64,000 nt of DNA from Alsobacter sp045348435 (GTDB lineage Bacteria; Pseudomonadota; Alphaproteobacteria; Rhizobiales; Beijerinckiaceae): assembly GCF_045348435.1 (NCBI RefSeq), contig NZ_CP157484.1, positions 3,100,001-3,164,000 of the forward strand, given 5' to 3'. Below the pieces are notes generated by a model. It was given only the letters and a program-made list of their open reading frames with translations, was not told the DNA's origin and searched no databases. A program made the position numbers and the translations under genes. Below, piece by piece: positions 42,334 to 53,223 of the stretch (position 1 is its first letter; each line of letters opens with the position of its first letter).

Positions 42334-43812
42334 TCACCACCACGCGTCGGGAAGCCTCGTCCGCCCCGCCGCCTGCTCGATCACCTCCGCGACGGAGAAC
42401 AGCGTCTCCTCGTCGAACGGTCGGCCGATGAGCTGCAGCCCGAGCGGCAGCCCCTCGGACGACATGCCCGCCGGCACCGCGATGCCGGGCAGGCCGGCCA
42501 TGTTCACCGTTACGGTGAAGACGTCGTTGAGGTACATCTCCACCGGGTCCGCCCCGCCCTTCTCGCCGATGCCGAAGGCGGCCGACGGCGTCGCGGGCGT
42601 CAGGATGGCGTGCACCCCCTGGGCGTAGACCTCCTCGAAGTCGCGCTTGATCAGCGTGCGGATCTTCTGCGCCTTGACGTAGTAGGCGTCGTAGTAGCCG
42701 GCCGAGAGCACATAGGCGCCGATCATGATGCGTCGGCGCACTTCCTTGCCGAAGCCCGCCGCGCGGGTCTTCTCGTACATTTCCTGGATGTCCTTGCCGG
42801 GCACGCGCAGGCCGTAGCGCACGCCGTCATAGCGCGCGAGGTTGGACGAGGCCTCGGCCGGCGCGACGATGTAGTAGGCCGGCAGGGCGTATTTCGTGTG
42901 CGGCAGCGACACGTCGACGAGCTCCGCGCCCGCCGCCTTCAGCCACTCCGCGCCCTTGCCCCACAGCGCCTCGATCTCAGCCGGCATGCCGTCGACACGG
43001 TATTCCCTCGGAATGCCGATCTTCATGCCCTTGATGGAGCGCCCCACCGCCGCCTCGTAGTCCGGCACCGCGATGTCGACGGAGGTCGTGTCCTTGGGGT
43101 CGTGCCCCGCCATGGAGCGCAGCAGGATGGCGTTGTCGCGCACCGTGCGGGCGATCGGCCCGGCCTGGTCGAGCGACGACGCGAAGGCCACGATGCCCCA
43201 GCGCGAGCAGCGGCCATAGGTGGGCTTGATGCCGACCGTGCCGGTGAACGCGGCCGGCTGGCGGATGGAGCCGCCCGTGTCGGTCGCGGTGGCGCCCAGG
43301 CACAGCCGGGCCGCCACGGCCGAGGATGACCCGCCCGAGGAGCCGCCCGGCACCAGCGCGGCGTTGGAGCCCTCGCGCCGCCACGGCGACTTCACCGGCC
43401 CGAAGGCCGAGGTCTCGTTGGACGAGCCCATCGCGAACTCGTCGTTGTTGAGCTTGCCCAGCATCACTGCCCCGTCGCGCCACAGCTGCGACGTGACGGT
43501 CGACTCGTAGGCCGGCACGAAGTTGCCGAGGATGTTGGAGCCCGCCGTCGTGCGCACGCCCTTGGTGGCGTAGAGGTCCTTGATGCCGAGCGGCAGGCCC
43601 TCGAGGGCCCCGCCCTGCCCCTTGGCCAGCTTCTCGTCCGAGGCTTTCGCCATGGCGAGCGCCTGCTCGGGAGTCTCCAGCACATAGGCGTTTAGGCCGC
43701 GTGCGGCCTCCATGGCCTTCAGGAACGCGCCGGTGATCTCCACGGAGGAGAACTGCTTCGCCTTCAGCGCGTCGCGCGCGTCGGCGAGGGTGAGGTCGGT
43801 CAGGTCGGTCAT
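42334..43812 (-). CDS. gatA: Aspartyl/glutamyl-tRNA amidotransferase subunit A
   Basis: 492 residues. An amidase-signature enzyme with the Ser-cisSer-Lys triad: Lys in PLGIKDLY near residue 79, and the two Ser in VPGGSSGGSSSAVAA and TDTGGSIRQPA. It hydrolyses glutamine and channels ammonia to GatB. Length is normal. gatC lies 72 bp upstream in the same direction. Confidence 0.97.
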   Translation of the reverse strand: MTDLTDLTLADARDALKAKQFSSVEITGAFLKAMEAARGLNAYVLETPEQALAMAKASDEKLAKGQGGALEGLPLGIKDLYATKGVRTTAGSNILGNFVPAYESTVTSQLWRDGAVMLGKLNNDEFAMGSSNETSAFGPVKSPWRREGSNAALVPGGSSGGSSSAVAARLCLGATATDTGGSIRQPAAFTGTVGIKPTYGRCSRWGIVAFASSLDQAGPIARTVRDNAILLRSMAGHDPKDTTSVDIAVPDYEAAVGRSIKGMKIGIPREYRVDGMPAEIEALWGKGAEWLKAAGAELVDVSLPHTKYALPAYYIVAPAEASSNLARYDGVRYGLRVPGKDIQEMYEKTRAAGFGKEVRRRIMIGAYVLSAGYYDAYYVKAQKIRTLIKRDFEEVYAQGVHAILTPATPSAAFGIGEKGGADPVEMYLNDVFTVTVNMAGLPGIAVPAGMSSEGLPLGLQLIGRPFDEETLFSVAEVIEQAAGRTRLPDAWW

Positions 43813-43884
43813 GGCTGAACTCTGGTTCTCCCGCCCGCGACAGGGCGCAGCAGGTCGCCGCAGGGCGGCGGAAAGGACGGGTGG

Positions 43885-44172
43885 TTACTCGACCACCTTG
43901 GGGACCATGAAGTAGTGGTCCTCGGTCATGGGCGCATTGCCGACGATGATGTCGGCGATGCCGCCGTCCGTGACTTCGTCCTGCCGCTTCTTCATCACCA
44001 TGGGGGTCACGGAGGTCATCGGCTCGACGCCCGACACGTCGACCTCGTCGAGTTGCTCCACGAAGGCCAGGATGGCGTTCAGCTCGCCCTGGAGGTGCGG
44101 CACCTCCTCCTCGGTGACGGCCACCCGCGCAAGATGCGCGATGCGCCGGACGGTCGCCTGGTCGACGGACAT
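43885..44172 (-). CDS. gatC: Aspartyl/glutamyl-tRNA amidotransferase subunit C
   Basis: 95 residues, normal size. VRRIAHLARVAVTEEEV, LNAILAFVEQLDEVDVSGVEP and a C-terminal DHYFMVPKVVE are the family hallmarks. GatC wraps the GatA/GatB interface. The frame open to 44352 upstream is not supported; MSVDQATV is the family start. First gene of the gatCA unit. Confidence 0.95.
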   Translation of the reverse strand: MSVDQATVRRIAHLARVAVTEEEVPHLQGELNAILAFVEQLDEVDVSGVEPMTSVTPMVMKKRQDEVTDGGIADIIVGNAPMTEDHYFMVPKVVE

Positions 44173-44288
44173 TCGGACCTCTTGAAAATCGAGTAGCCGA
44201 GCCCCCGCCCGACCGCTGCGGTTTCTATCCCGCGCGCCTGCCAGCCGCAACAGGGGGACGCGCGCCCGCTCGGTCGCCGGGCGCACTT

Positions 44289-44414
44289 CTCTCCCGCGCA
44301 GCGGGGGAGATGTCGGCGCCGGCCGACAGAGGGGGTGGTCGCGCACCGCCACCGTCTTCAGATCAAGGCGCTGGACCGCCCCCTCCCTGCCCTCCCCCGC
44401 TTCGCGGGAGAGGG
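44289..44414. repeat. 126-bp palindromic intergenic element, copy 1
   Basis: Begins CTCTCCCGCGCAGCGGGGGA and ends CTTCGCGGGAGAGGG; ends are inverted repeats of about 9 bp. A second copy of the same length and orientation lies at 53081-53206. It fills the gap between the metallo-hydrolase and gatC genes. A dispersed element or transcription terminator. Confidence 0.7.
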
Positions 44415-44427
44415 TTCCACTACGCGG

Positions 44428-45126
44428 TCACACCCCCACCGCCACGCCCTTCTCCGGCACGACCACCTTCGTGGCGCTTCCCGCCATCGCGGCGACGAAT
44501 TTCTCCGCGTTCGGGTCGATGATGCCGAACGAGCCGTAGTGGCACGGGATCACGGTTTCGAACTGGAAGAACCGCCGGCAGGCCAGCGCGGCCGAGGCGG
44601 CGCCCATGGTGAAGCGGTCGCCGATGGGCACGAGGCCGATCTTGGGCGCGTAGATCTCGTGGATCAGCGCCATGTCGCCGAAGATGTCGGTGTCGCCCAT
44701 GTGGTAGACGGTGGGCTCGCCCGCCGCCCGCACCACGATGCCGTTGGGGCTGCCGAGCGGGAAGCCGACGCCCGCCTCCACGAGCCCGGCCGAGTGGTCC
44801 GCCCGCACCAGCGAGACCTGGAAGCCGCCGGCGTCGATCGTGCCGCCCGTGTTCATGGGATCGAAATTCTGCACGCCCTGTGAAGCCAGATACATGCACA
44901 GGTCGTAGTTGGTGACCACCTTGGCCCCGGTCTCCTTCGCGATCGCGACCGTGTCGCCGACATGGTCGCCATGGCCGTGGGTGACCAGGATGTGCGTCAC
45001 CCCGTCCACGGCCGCGGCGCGGTCGGTCGTGAAGGCGGGATTGCCGGTGAAGAAGGGATCGATGAGCACGGCCTTGCCGGCGAAATCGAGGCGGAAGGCG
45101 GAATGGCCAAACCAGGTGATCTTCAT
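44428..45126 (-). CDS. Metallo-beta-lactamase-fold metal-dependent hydrolase (UPF0173 type)
   Basis: 232 residues. THGHGDHVGD is the metal-binding motif, preceded by ITWFGHSAFRL and IDPFFTGNP; YHMGDTDIF and IPCHYGSFG complete the site. Matches the UPF0173 family; substrate unknown. The gene precedes the gatCA group on the same strand. Divergent from the 45239 gene. Confidence 0.92.
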   Translation of the reverse strand: MKITWFGHSAFRLDFAGKAVLIDPFFTGNPAFTTDRAAAVDGVTHILVTHGHGDHVGDTVAIAKETGAKVVTNYDLCMYLASQGVQNFDPMNTGGTIDAGGFQVSLVRADHSAGLVEAGVGFPLGSPNGIVVRAAGEPTVYHMGDTDIFGDMALIHEIYAPKIGLVPIGDRFTMGAASAALACRRFFQFETVIPCHYGSFGIIDPNAEKFVAAMAGSATKVVVPEKGVAVGV

Positions 45127-45238
45127 GGTCGTCTCCTCGACGCGTCCCCAAGGGTCGGCTCAGAATGTAGCGGCCGAGCCGCCGCAGGCAATCGCCGCTT
45201 CCACCGCGCATCGCTCCCCGTCCCTGCAGGAGGTCGCC

Positions 45239-45655
45239 ATGCCCGTCCCGAACATCTTCGATCCCTTCGACATGCTGGGCCGCCTCGGCGGCGGCGTGTC
45301 CGTCCCGGTCACGCAGGACATCCGCCCGGTCTGGTTTCCCACCACGATCACCTTCGCGGGCAGCGCGCCGGTGGAGACGCGGGTCGTGTCCGACGTGGCG
45401 AGCTATGGCAGGCAGCTCGGGCTCATCACCGAAGTGGTGCTGGCGCTGGCCGGACAGGCGAGCCTCTCGCCCGAGGCCAGCCGCTCCCGGGACCGGCTGG
45501 CCGGGATCGCGAAGCGGATCGAAGCCGTCAAGAAGGCGGTCGCCGGAGAGCCCGGCGCCGAAGCCGAGCTGGCGCTGGACAGGCTGGAGCAGGCGGACCC
45601 GCGGGGCTACTCGGCCTTGCTCAAACGACGTTCCGGCCCCAAGAACAGCGGATGA
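45239..45655 (+). CDS. Conserved-type hypothetical protein upstream of ruvX
   Basis: 138 residues with a strong SD (AGGAGG) before ATG 45239. The second half is helical (RDRLAGIAKRIEAVKKAV, EAELALDRLEQADP). No family recognised. Its TGA overlaps the ruvX start as ATGA, so the two are translationally coupled. Confidence 0.75.
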   Translation: MPVPNIFDPFDMLGRLGGGVSVPVTQDIRPVWFPTTITFAGSAPVETRVVSDVASYGRQLGLITEVVLALAGQASLSPEASRSRDRLAGIAKRIEAVKKAVAGEPGAEAELALDRLEQADPRGYSALLKRRSGPKNSG

Positions 45656-46167
45656 CCGAACCCGGCGCCGACATCACCACCCTGCTCTCCCTGCCCCGCC
45701 ACGCGCGGCTTCTGGGGCTTGACCTCGGCACCAAGACCATCGGTCTGGCGCTGTCGGACGTCGAGCGCCGGATCGCGACGCCCCTGGAGACGATCCGCCG
45801 GACGAAGTTCCAGGCGGATGCGGCCGCCCTCCTCGCCCATGCGGGCAAGCATGGCGTCGCCGCGCTGGTCATGGGCATGCCGCTCAACATGGACGGCACC
45901 GAAGGCCCCCGGGTGCAGAGCACCCGCGCCTTCGCCCGCAACCTCGCCCGGCTGACGCCGCTGCCGATCCTCTACTGGGACGAGCGCCTGTCGACCGCTG
46001 CCGTCACCCGCACCCTGATCGCCGCCGACGCGTCCCGCGCCCGCCGCGACGAAGTCGTCGACAAGCTCGCCGCCGCCTACATCCTGCAGGGCCTGCTCGA
46101 CCGGCTCGCCGCGATGCAGCGGCAGGCGGCGGCCGACGAGCAGCCTGGCTGGATTCCGGAGCGCTGA
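45652..46167 (+). CDS. ruvX: Holliday junction resolvase-like / pre-16S rRNA nuclease RuvX (YqgF)
   Basis: 171 residues. RNase H-like fold: LLGLDLGTKTIGLALSD, LVMGMPLNMDGTEG, and WDERLSTAAVTRTLI, with acidic residues in each. In bacteria YqgF matures the 5' end of 16S rRNA and may act in recombination. Start at 45652 overlaps the previous gene. Confidence 0.95.
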   Translation: MTEPGADITTLLSLPRHARLLGLDLGTKTIGLALSDVERRIATPLETIRRTKFQADAAALLAHAGKHGVAALVMGMPLNMDGTEGPRVQSTRAFARNLARLTPLPILYWDERLSTAAVTRTLIAADASRARRDEVVDKLAAAYILQGLLDRLAAMQRQAAADEQPGWIPER

Positions 46168-46258
46168 CGCGCCCTTCCCCGCAGCGGCGCCCGCATCTTC
46201 GCTTTCGCAGCGCCGCCCGATGCTCTATTCGGCGTGCGCCCCCCGAGAGCGCCCCGCC

Positions 46259-47185
46259 ATGCCCGTCGTCGCCGCCAGCCTGATTCCCGTCTTCCTGCTT
46301 CTGCTGACCGGTTGGGCGACGCGGGTGACCCGCGTCATCGACGAGGTCCAATGGGCCGGGTTCGAACGCGTGACCTATTTCGTCCTGTTTCCCGCGCTGG
46401 TGATCGAAACCCTCGCCAGGACGGACCTCAGGACCGTGCCGCTCCTGCCGGTCGGCGGCACGCTGGTCGCCTCCATCCTGATCGTGGCGGGCCTGCTGCT
46501 GGCGCTTCGCCCTGTCCTGAAGGAGCGCTGGAGGATCGACGGGCCGGCCTTCACGTCGGTGATGCAGGGCGCGACGCGCTGGAACACCTTCGTGGCGCTG
46601 GCGTTGGCCGGCAGCCTCTACGGTCCCGCCGGAACGACGCTGGGCGCCGTGGCCATCGCGGCCATGATCCCGCTGCTCAACGTCATCGCCGTCCTGGTGC
46701 TGTCGCGCTACGCCGCCCCCGCCCGGCTCTCCACCGGCGCGCTCCTGGGAACGCTCGCCCGCAATCCCTTCATCTGGTCCTGCGCCATCGGGCTGGCGCT
46801 GAACGTCCTGCGCCCGCCGATCCCGGCGCCGTTGATGTCCTTCGCCGACATCCTGGGCCGGGCGTCGCTCGCGGCCGGGCTGCTGGTGGTCGGAGCCGGC
46901 CTCGACCTGTCGCGGCTGCGCCGCCCCGGCCCGGCGCTCTTTCTCGCCACGGCCCTCAAGCTTGTCGTCCTGCCCGTGCTGGCCGCCGGCTTCGCCCGCC
47001 TGCTCGGCGTCACCGGGACGGGGCTCGCCGTGACCGTCCTGTGCACGGCGGTGCCGACGGCGAGCGGCTCCTACATGCTGGCCCGGCAGATGGGCGGCGA
47101 CTCACCCCTGATGGCCGAGATCCTCACCGTCCAGACCCTGCTGGCGATGCTCACGCTGCCGCTGGCGCTGGCTCTCCTGGCCTGA
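46259..47185 (+). CDS. AEC family transporter
   Basis: 308 residues with about ten hydrophobic segments; FERVTYFVLFPALVIETLA near the N-terminus and VPTASGSYMLARQMGGD near the C-terminus are typical of auxin-efflux-carrier family permeases. Substrate likely an organic acid or malonate-type compound, not determined. ATG 46259 precedes the first helix. Confidence 0.88.
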   Translation: MPVVAASLIPVFLLLLTGWATRVTRVIDEVQWAGFERVTYFVLFPALVIETLARTDLRTVPLLPVGGTLVASILIVAGLLLALRPVLKERWRIDGPAFTSVMQGATRWNTFVALALAGSLYGPAGTTLGAVAIAAMIPLLNVIAVLVLSRYAAPARLSTGALLGTLARNPFIWSCAIGLALNVLRPPIPAPLMSFADILGRASLAAGLLVVGAGLDLSRLRRPGPALFLATALKLVVLPVLAAGFARLLGVTGTGLAVTVLCTAVPTASGSYMLARQMGGDSPLMAEILTVQTLLAMLTLPLALALLA

Positions 47186-47289
47186 ACCGCCGCGATCGGG
47201 CGAGCATCTTGGGGATTTGCAACCCGGCGCGGCAATCAGGTTGCATGTTTATGATAGGCCAACCGGAGAATTGCACTTTTCAACCTGAG

Positions 47290-47306
47290 AGACCCAAGTG
47301 GGGTCT
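47290..47306 (+). other. Leader hairpin in an AT-rich gap
   Basis: AGACCC and GGGTCT pair around AAGTG in the gap between the AEC gene and the next small gene. The surrounding 47200-47330 is AT-rich and may hold the promoter of the small gene. Possible terminator or leader element; weak. Confidence 0.35.
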
Positions 47307-47398
47307 ATACATTTGATAATTGTTGGGTGAAGGTGCCTGCAGTTCGCAAGAACGCACTTGTAGACGCCTTCGACATGCAACCTGTCCGGGAGCCCGCG

Positions 47399-47653
47399 AT
47401 GCCCGCCCTCAAGCCCTCCACGTCGACCATGACCACGCCGACGCCCATCGCCTCGAACGGCCGTGCGCGCGGCTATACGCCCGCTCCTCCCGAGCCCGCC
47501 GGGACCGAGGACATCGCCCGCTACATCGCCCAGATGACCACCGAGATGGCGCTGATCGCCCGCTCGGCCAATCTCGACCTGCTCGCCTATTTCCTCGAGA
47601 TGGCGAAGATCGAGGCGAACGTGACCGCCCGCCGCAGCAGCCTCACGGCGTGA
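47399..47653 (+). CDS. Small conserved-type protein
   Basis: 84 residues. The C-terminal half GTEDIARYIAQMTTEMALIA and LDLLAYFLEMAKIEA resembles short uncharacterised proteins seen in Rhizobiales. Start: ATG 47399 has GGGAG 6 bases upstream; a GTG at 47327 would add 24 residues. The 3' end overlaps dprA by 11 bases convergently. Confidence 0.65.
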   Translation: MPALKPSTSTMTTPTPIASNGRARGYTPAPPEPAGTEDIARYIAQMTTEMALIARSANLDLLAYFLEMAKIEANVTARRSSLTA

Positions 47654-48896
47654 CGGAGCCGCCCGGCCGCAAGGACAGCAACCCGGCGCCGTGCCGCTCG
47701 ATGACGCCGGCGACCTCCATGTCCAGCAGGACCGAGCGCACCGTCGCGACCGGCAGGCCGGATGCCCGCACGATGTCGTCGAGGGCGATCGGGGCCGGGC
47801 CGAGCAGGTTCGCCACGATCGCGCCGGCGTCCTGGGAGGCCGGCGGCGCCTGCAAGGCCGCGCCGCTCTCCTCGAAGGCGTAGCCTTCGACATCGACCTT
47901 CGGCGCGGCTCCGGCGGCGCCGAACAGGTCCAGTTCGTCCCAGAGCGATTCCTGCCGGGGCGCGGCGTCGCCGCCGTCGCGCATGTCCCGCGGGGGCGGG
48001 CCCGTCTCGATGAGCGGCAGCAGCGCCGCGATGACGTCCTCCGCCGAGGTCGTGAAGGTCGCGCCCTGGCGCAGCAGGTCGTTCGTTCCGGCCGCGCGCG
48101 GATCCAGCGGCGACCCGGGCACGGCGAAGACCTCCCTGCCCTGCTCCAGCGCGAAGCGCGCCGTGATCAGCGAGCCTGACTTGCGCGCCGCCTCCACCAC
48201 CACGACGCCGAGCACGAGCCCGGACACGATGCGGTTGCGCCGGGGGAAGTCCCGCCCGCGCGGCTCCCAGCCCATCGGCATCTCGCTGACGCAGGCGCCG
48301 CGGTCCAGCAAGCGCTCCAGAAGGGAGGCGTGCTCGGCCGGATAGAGCTTGTCGTGGCCGCCCGCCAGGACCGCGACCGTGCCGGTCTCCAGCGTGTTTT
48401 CATGCGCCCGGGCGTCGATGCCGCGCGCCAGCCCGGACACGACCGTGAAACCCGCCGCGCCGAGGTCGCGCGCCATCCGGATGGCGATCTGCTGGCCGTT
48501 GGCCGACGCGTTACGGGAGCCCACCACGGCCACGCAGGGACGCAGCAGCGCCTCGGCCCGGCCGCGGACGCCGATCAGCGGCGGCGCCGAATCGGTCGCC
48601 GCCAGCGCGGGCGGATAGGCCGCCTCGCCCGAGGCGATGAAGCGCACGCCCAGGCGCCGCGCCGCCTCCCATTCGCGTTCGGCCTCCGCCACGGTGCAGA
48701 GCCGGACCGGCTTGGCGCCGCGGCTGCGCAGATAGTCCGGCAGGCCGGCGAGCGCCGCGCCGGCCCCGCCGAACAGGTTCACCAGCGCCCGGAAGGTGCG
48801 CGGGCCGATGCTCTCGGAGCGGATCAGCCGCAGCCAGTCGAGACGCTGGGCGTCCGTGAGGTCCGGCGCGGCCGCGCGGCCCGACCCCGGCGTCAT
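47643..48896 (-). CDS. dprA: DNA-processing protein DprA
   Basis: 417 residues: N-terminal SAM-like helices (DAQRLDWLRLIRSESIGPRTF), Rossmann core with VAVVGSRNASANGQQI, SGLARGIDARAHENTLE and the RNRIVSGL block, then a C-terminal winged helix (IALDDIVRASGLPVATVRSVL). DprA loads RecA on incoming single-stranded DNA during transformation. ATG overlaps the plsY stop (ATGA), so they are coupled. Confidence 0.95.
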   Translation of the reverse strand: MTPGSGRAAAPDLTDAQRLDWLRLIRSESIGPRTFRALVNLFGGAGAALAGLPDYLRSRGAKPVRLCTVAEAEREWEAARRLGVRFIASGEAAYPPALAATDSAPPLIGVRGRAEALLRPCVAVVGSRNASANGQQIAIRMARDLGAAGFTVVSGLARGIDARAHENTLETGTVAVLAGGHDKLYPAEHASLLERLLDRGACVSEMPMGWEPRGRDFPRRNRIVSGLVLGVVVVEAARKSGSLITARFALEQGREVFAVPGSPLDPRAAGTNDLLRQGATFTTSAEDVIAALLPLIETGPPPRDMRDGGDAAPRQESLWDELDLFGAAGAAPKVDVEGYAFEESGAALQAPPASQDAGAIVANLLGPAPIALDDIVRASGLPVATVRSVLLDMEVAGVIERHGAGLLSLRPGGSVTP

Positions 48897-49492
48897 CCCT
48901 TGCCGCCGATCCGCCCCTCGGTCCCGGCGAGGAGGCGCTGGATGTTGGCCGCGTGCTTCCACCACAGCACCGCCGCCAGCGCGGCGTAGACCGCGGCGCC
49001 GAGCGGCTGGCCGACGAGCAGCATCACGAGCGGCGCAGCCGCGCTGGCCAGCAGCGCGGAGGCGGACGAGTATTTGGTCAGGAAGGCGCAGAGCAGCCAC
49101 AGGGCCGCGAAGGCCAGCGCCGGAGCCCAGCCCACCGCCGTGAAGCCCAGCCCGATCAGGCCGCCCAGGAAGGTGGCGACGCCCTTGCCGCCCTTGAAGC
49201 CCAGCCAGACCGGAGCGATGTGGCCCGCGAAGGCGCCCGCCGCCGCCGCTAGCGCCGGCTCCAGCCCCCAGCGCCAGGCGATCGCCACCGCGGCCGTTCC
49301 CTTCAGGGCGTCGCCCAGCAGGGTGGCGGCGGCCAGGCCCTTGCGGCCGGTGCGCAGCACGTTGGTCGCGCCGATATTGCCCGACCCGATCGAGCGGATG
49401 TCCTGCGTGCCCGCCGCGCGGGTGAGGATCAGGCCGAACGGGATGGAGCCGAGGAGATAGCCGAAGGCGAGGAAGACAAGGATGAGGAGCAT
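48893..49492 (-). CDS. plsY: Glycerol-3-phosphate acyltransferase PlsY
   Basis: 199 residues, multi-spanning. GYLLGSIPFGLILTR, SGNIGATNVLRTG, and HIAPVWLGFKGGKGVATFLG are the three PlsY motifs. It transfers the acyl group from acyl-phosphate to glycerol-3-phosphate, the first step of phospholipid synthesis, in the inner membrane. Confidence 0.96.
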   Translation of the reverse strand: MLLILVFLAFGYLLGSIPFGLILTRAAGTQDIRSIGSGNIGATNVLRTGRKGLAAATLLGDALKGTAAVAIAWRWGLEPALAAAAGAFAGHIAPVWLGFKGGKGVATFLGGLIGLGFTAVGWAPALAFAALWLLCAFLTKYSSASALLASAAAPLVMLLVGQPLGAAVYAALAAVLWWKHAANIQRLLAGTEGRIGGKG

Positions 49493-49666
49493 GCGCGGGA
49501 CACGGTGGATCGATCAGCCCTGCGACAGTCGCCGTCCCGGCCGCCGCCGTCAATCGCGGTCTGGGCTACGTTCAATTTCGCGACCGAAACAGAAAATACA
49601 CGCAAAACGAGAAATGGCCCGGGATTTGCGGTGAAATCTTACCGGCCTTTAACCCTGGTCCATTAC

Positions 49667-50749
49667 ATGACGTTTGCGATGCGGGACAAGCTCGAGAACA
49701 TCCAGATCCTGCGGGCGGTGGCCGCCTGCATGGTCCTGGCGTCTCATATCGGCACGGAGGTCGTGGACCTCGCCGGCCGCCGCGGGGTCGCGTCGAACTT
49801 CGAGATCACCCCCTGGGCCACCGGCGTCGACGTCTTCTTCGTCCTCAGCGGCTTCCTGATGCTGGCCACCGCGGGCGACGAGGCCGGCCGGCCGGGCGCG
49901 GCGGCGGCCTTCATGGGCCGGCGAATCGCCCGCATCGCGCCGCTCTACTGGCTCCTCACCACCGCGCTCGTGCTGGGCTCGCTGGCGCTGCCCGGCATGC
50001 TGCACGTGCCGATCGGCGACGCGCCGCATGTCTTCGCCTCCTACGCCTTTTGGCCGTCGCTGCGCGGGGAGGAGATCCGCCCCGTGCTGGCGTTGGGCTG
50101 GACGCTCGAATACGAGATGTTCTTCTACGCCCTGTTCGCGCTCGCCCTAATGCTGCCGCGGGGCTGGACCGTGCCGTCGCTCGCCGCGCTGATGCTGTGC
50201 GTCGTGACGGCCGGCCAGGTCTGGCGGCCGTCCAGCGTCGCCCTGCAGTTCTGGTCGAGCCCGATCATCCTGGAGTTCCTGCTCGGCGTCGGCTGCGCGG
50301 CCGCCTACCGGCGGGGCCTGCGGCTCACGTCGGCCCAGGGCGGCGCGCTGGTGGCGGTGGGCCTCGTGCTGCTGCTCCTCTCGGGCGAAGCCGCCGCGCA
50401 GCGGGACTCCTGGTTGCCCCTGGCCAGCGTCGGGCTTCCGGCGCTGCTGGTCGTCGCCGGCGCGGCGCTGTCGCCCTCCGCCCGCGACGGCCTCTTCGCC
50501 CGCATCGGCGTGGAGATCGGCGCCGCCTCCTACAGCCTCTATCTGCTGCACCCCTTCATCCTGCGGTCCCTCCGGGTCGTGTGGGACCGGTTCGAGCCGC
50601 CGCTCGGCCTGTTCTGGATCGTCTCGGCCGTGCTGGCGGTGGTCGGCTCCATCCTGCTCAGGCGCTTCGTGGAGGATCCGATGAACCGCTGGGCCAAGGA
50701 GCTGACGATCGGCTCACGCCGCCGCGCCCGGGTTCAGCCGGCCGAATAG
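49667..50749 (+). CDS. Acyltransferase-3 family membrane protein
   Basis: 360 residues with about ten hydrophobic segments. LRAVAACMVLASHIGTEV carries the conserved His; WATGVDVFFVLSGFLM, RRIARIAPLYWL and SYSLYLLHPFIL are typical of OafA-like O-acyltransferases that modify surface polysaccharides. ATG 49667 or 49679; upstream frame to 49505 lies in an AT-rich leader. 3' end overlaps pyrC' by 16 bases convergently. Confidence 0.9.
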   Translation: MTFAMRDKLENIQILRAVAACMVLASHIGTEVVDLAGRRGVASNFEITPWATGVDVFFVLSGFLMLATAGDEAGRPGAAAAFMGRRIARIAPLYWLLTTALVLGSLALPGMLHVPIGDAPHVFASYAFWPSLRGEEIRPVLALGWTLEYEMFFYALFALALMLPRGWTVPSLAALMLCVVTAGQVWRPSSVALQFWSSPIILEFLLGVGCAAAYRRGLRLTSAQGGALVAVGLVLLLLSGEAAAQRDSWLPLASVGLPALLVVAGAALSPSARDGLFARIGVEIGAASYSLYLLHPFILRSLRVVWDRFEPPLGLFWIVSAVLAVVGSILLRRFVEDPMNRWAKELTIGSRRRARVQPAE

Positions 50750-52028
50750 ACCACCGCGCCCGCCACCACGGTGTGGTGGACGACGCCCTGCAGGCGCGCC
50801 TCGTCGAACGGGGTGTTCTTCGACCGCGAATGCAGCGTGGCGGGGTCGAGCACGAAGGGCTCGTCCGGATCGAACACGATGAGGTCCGCCGGCGCTCCCT
50901 TGGCGAGCCGCCCCTGCGGCAAGCCGAGGATCTCGGCCGGGCGCGTCGACATCGAGCGCAGCAGCGCCGCCAGCTCCAGCTCTCCCGCATGGACCAGCCG
51001 CAGACCCGCGGCCAGCATGGTCTCCAGGCCGATCGCCCCGTCGGCGCATTCGGCGAAGGGCAGCCGCTTGGTCTCCACGTCCTGCGGATTGTGGTCCGAC
51101 ACGACCACGTCGACGAGCCCCTCCGCCAGCGCCTCCACCATGGCGAGCCGGTCGTCCTCATGCCGCAGCGGCGGCGAGAGCTTCAGGAAGGTCCGGTAAG
51201 GGCCGATGTCGTTCTCGTTCAGGGTCAGCGAATTGATCGAGACCCCGCAGGTCACGTCCAGCCCGTCCGACCGGGCCCGCTCGATGATGGCCAGCGAGTC
51301 CGCGCAGGAGATCATGGCGGCGTGGTAGCGCCCGCCGGTCAGCCGTACCAGCCGCAGGTCCCGCTCCAGCATGATGGTCTCCGCCTCGCGCGGGATCCCG
51401 TGCAGGCCGAGCCGGCTGGCGAGTTCGCCCTCGTTCATCACGCCGTCGCCGACGAGGTCGGGGTCCTCGCAGTGGTGCACGATGAGGCCGCCGAAATCGC
51501 GCGCATAGGTCAGCGCCCGGCGCATCACCTGGGCGTTGGTGACCGACCGCGCGCCGTCGGTCAGGAACACGGCGCCGGCCTCGGTGAGGAGGCGGATCTC
51601 CGCCATCTCGGAGCCCTTCAGCCCCTTGGTCAGCGCAGCCGCCGGCAGCATGCGCACGATGGCGGCGTCCCGGGCGCGCCGGATCAGGAAGTCCACCACG
51701 GCGGGATCGTCCACCGGCGGATGGGTGTCGGGCATGCAGACCACGGTCGTGACGCCGCCCGCCGCGGCCGCCCGGCTGGCCGAGGCCAGCGTCTCGCGAT
51801 GCTCGGCGCCGGGCTCGCCCACGAAGGCGCGCATGTCGATCAGGCCCGGGGCGACCACCATGCCGCGACAGTCCACCACCGTCGCGCCGTCCGGACGCGA
51901 GCCGCGCACCGCATGGCCGAAGCCGCGGATGACGCCCGCTTCCGCGACGAGGTCGCCGCCCTCCTCCCGCCCGGAGGCCGGATCGATGAAGCGGCCATTG
52001 GCCAGGACGAGCGGGGGACCGGCCTGGT

Positions 52029-52032
<4 letters not shown>
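50734..52032 (-). CDS. Dihydroorotase-like protein PyrC', probably non-catalytic
   Basis: 432 residues of the dihydroorotase/amidohydrolase fold. At the first metal-binding motif, where active enzymes have HxH, it reads IDMRAFVGEPG, so both His are lost (Arg68, Phe70). Other sites remain (IVHHCEDP, VVSDHNPQD). Inactive DHOase subunits that scaffold aspartate transcarbamoylase are known, for example in Pseudomonas. The ATG overlaps the pyrB stop (ATGA), which supports a PyrB partner role. A catalytic dihydroorotase would be expected elsewhere in the genome. Confidence 0.88.
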
Positions 52033-52991
<959 letters not shown>

Positions 52992-53080
52992 TTGAAGCGA
53001 TTTCTATAGGCGCACGGGCCGAAGGCGGCAAGCTGCGGCGGCGCAGAAGCGGCGGGTATCAACAGGCAGGGCGCGCAACT

Positions 53081-53206
53081 CTCTCCCGCGCAGCGGGGGA
53101 GATGTCGGCGCAGCCGGCCGAGGGGGCGCCGGGGCAGCCCTGAACGGGTCGAGAGCCCGGCGCATGACCGCCCCCTCCCTGCCCTCCCCCGCTGCGCGGG
53201 AGAGGG
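53081..53206. repeat. 126-bp palindromic intergenic element, copy 2
   Basis: Same length, orientation and ends (CTCTCCCGCGCAGCGGGGGA, GCGGGAGAGGG) as 44289-44414, with a diverged middle. It lies between pyrB and the YqhA-like gene. Confidence 0.7.
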
Positions 53207-53223
53207 TTCCGCGGCCCAGCGCC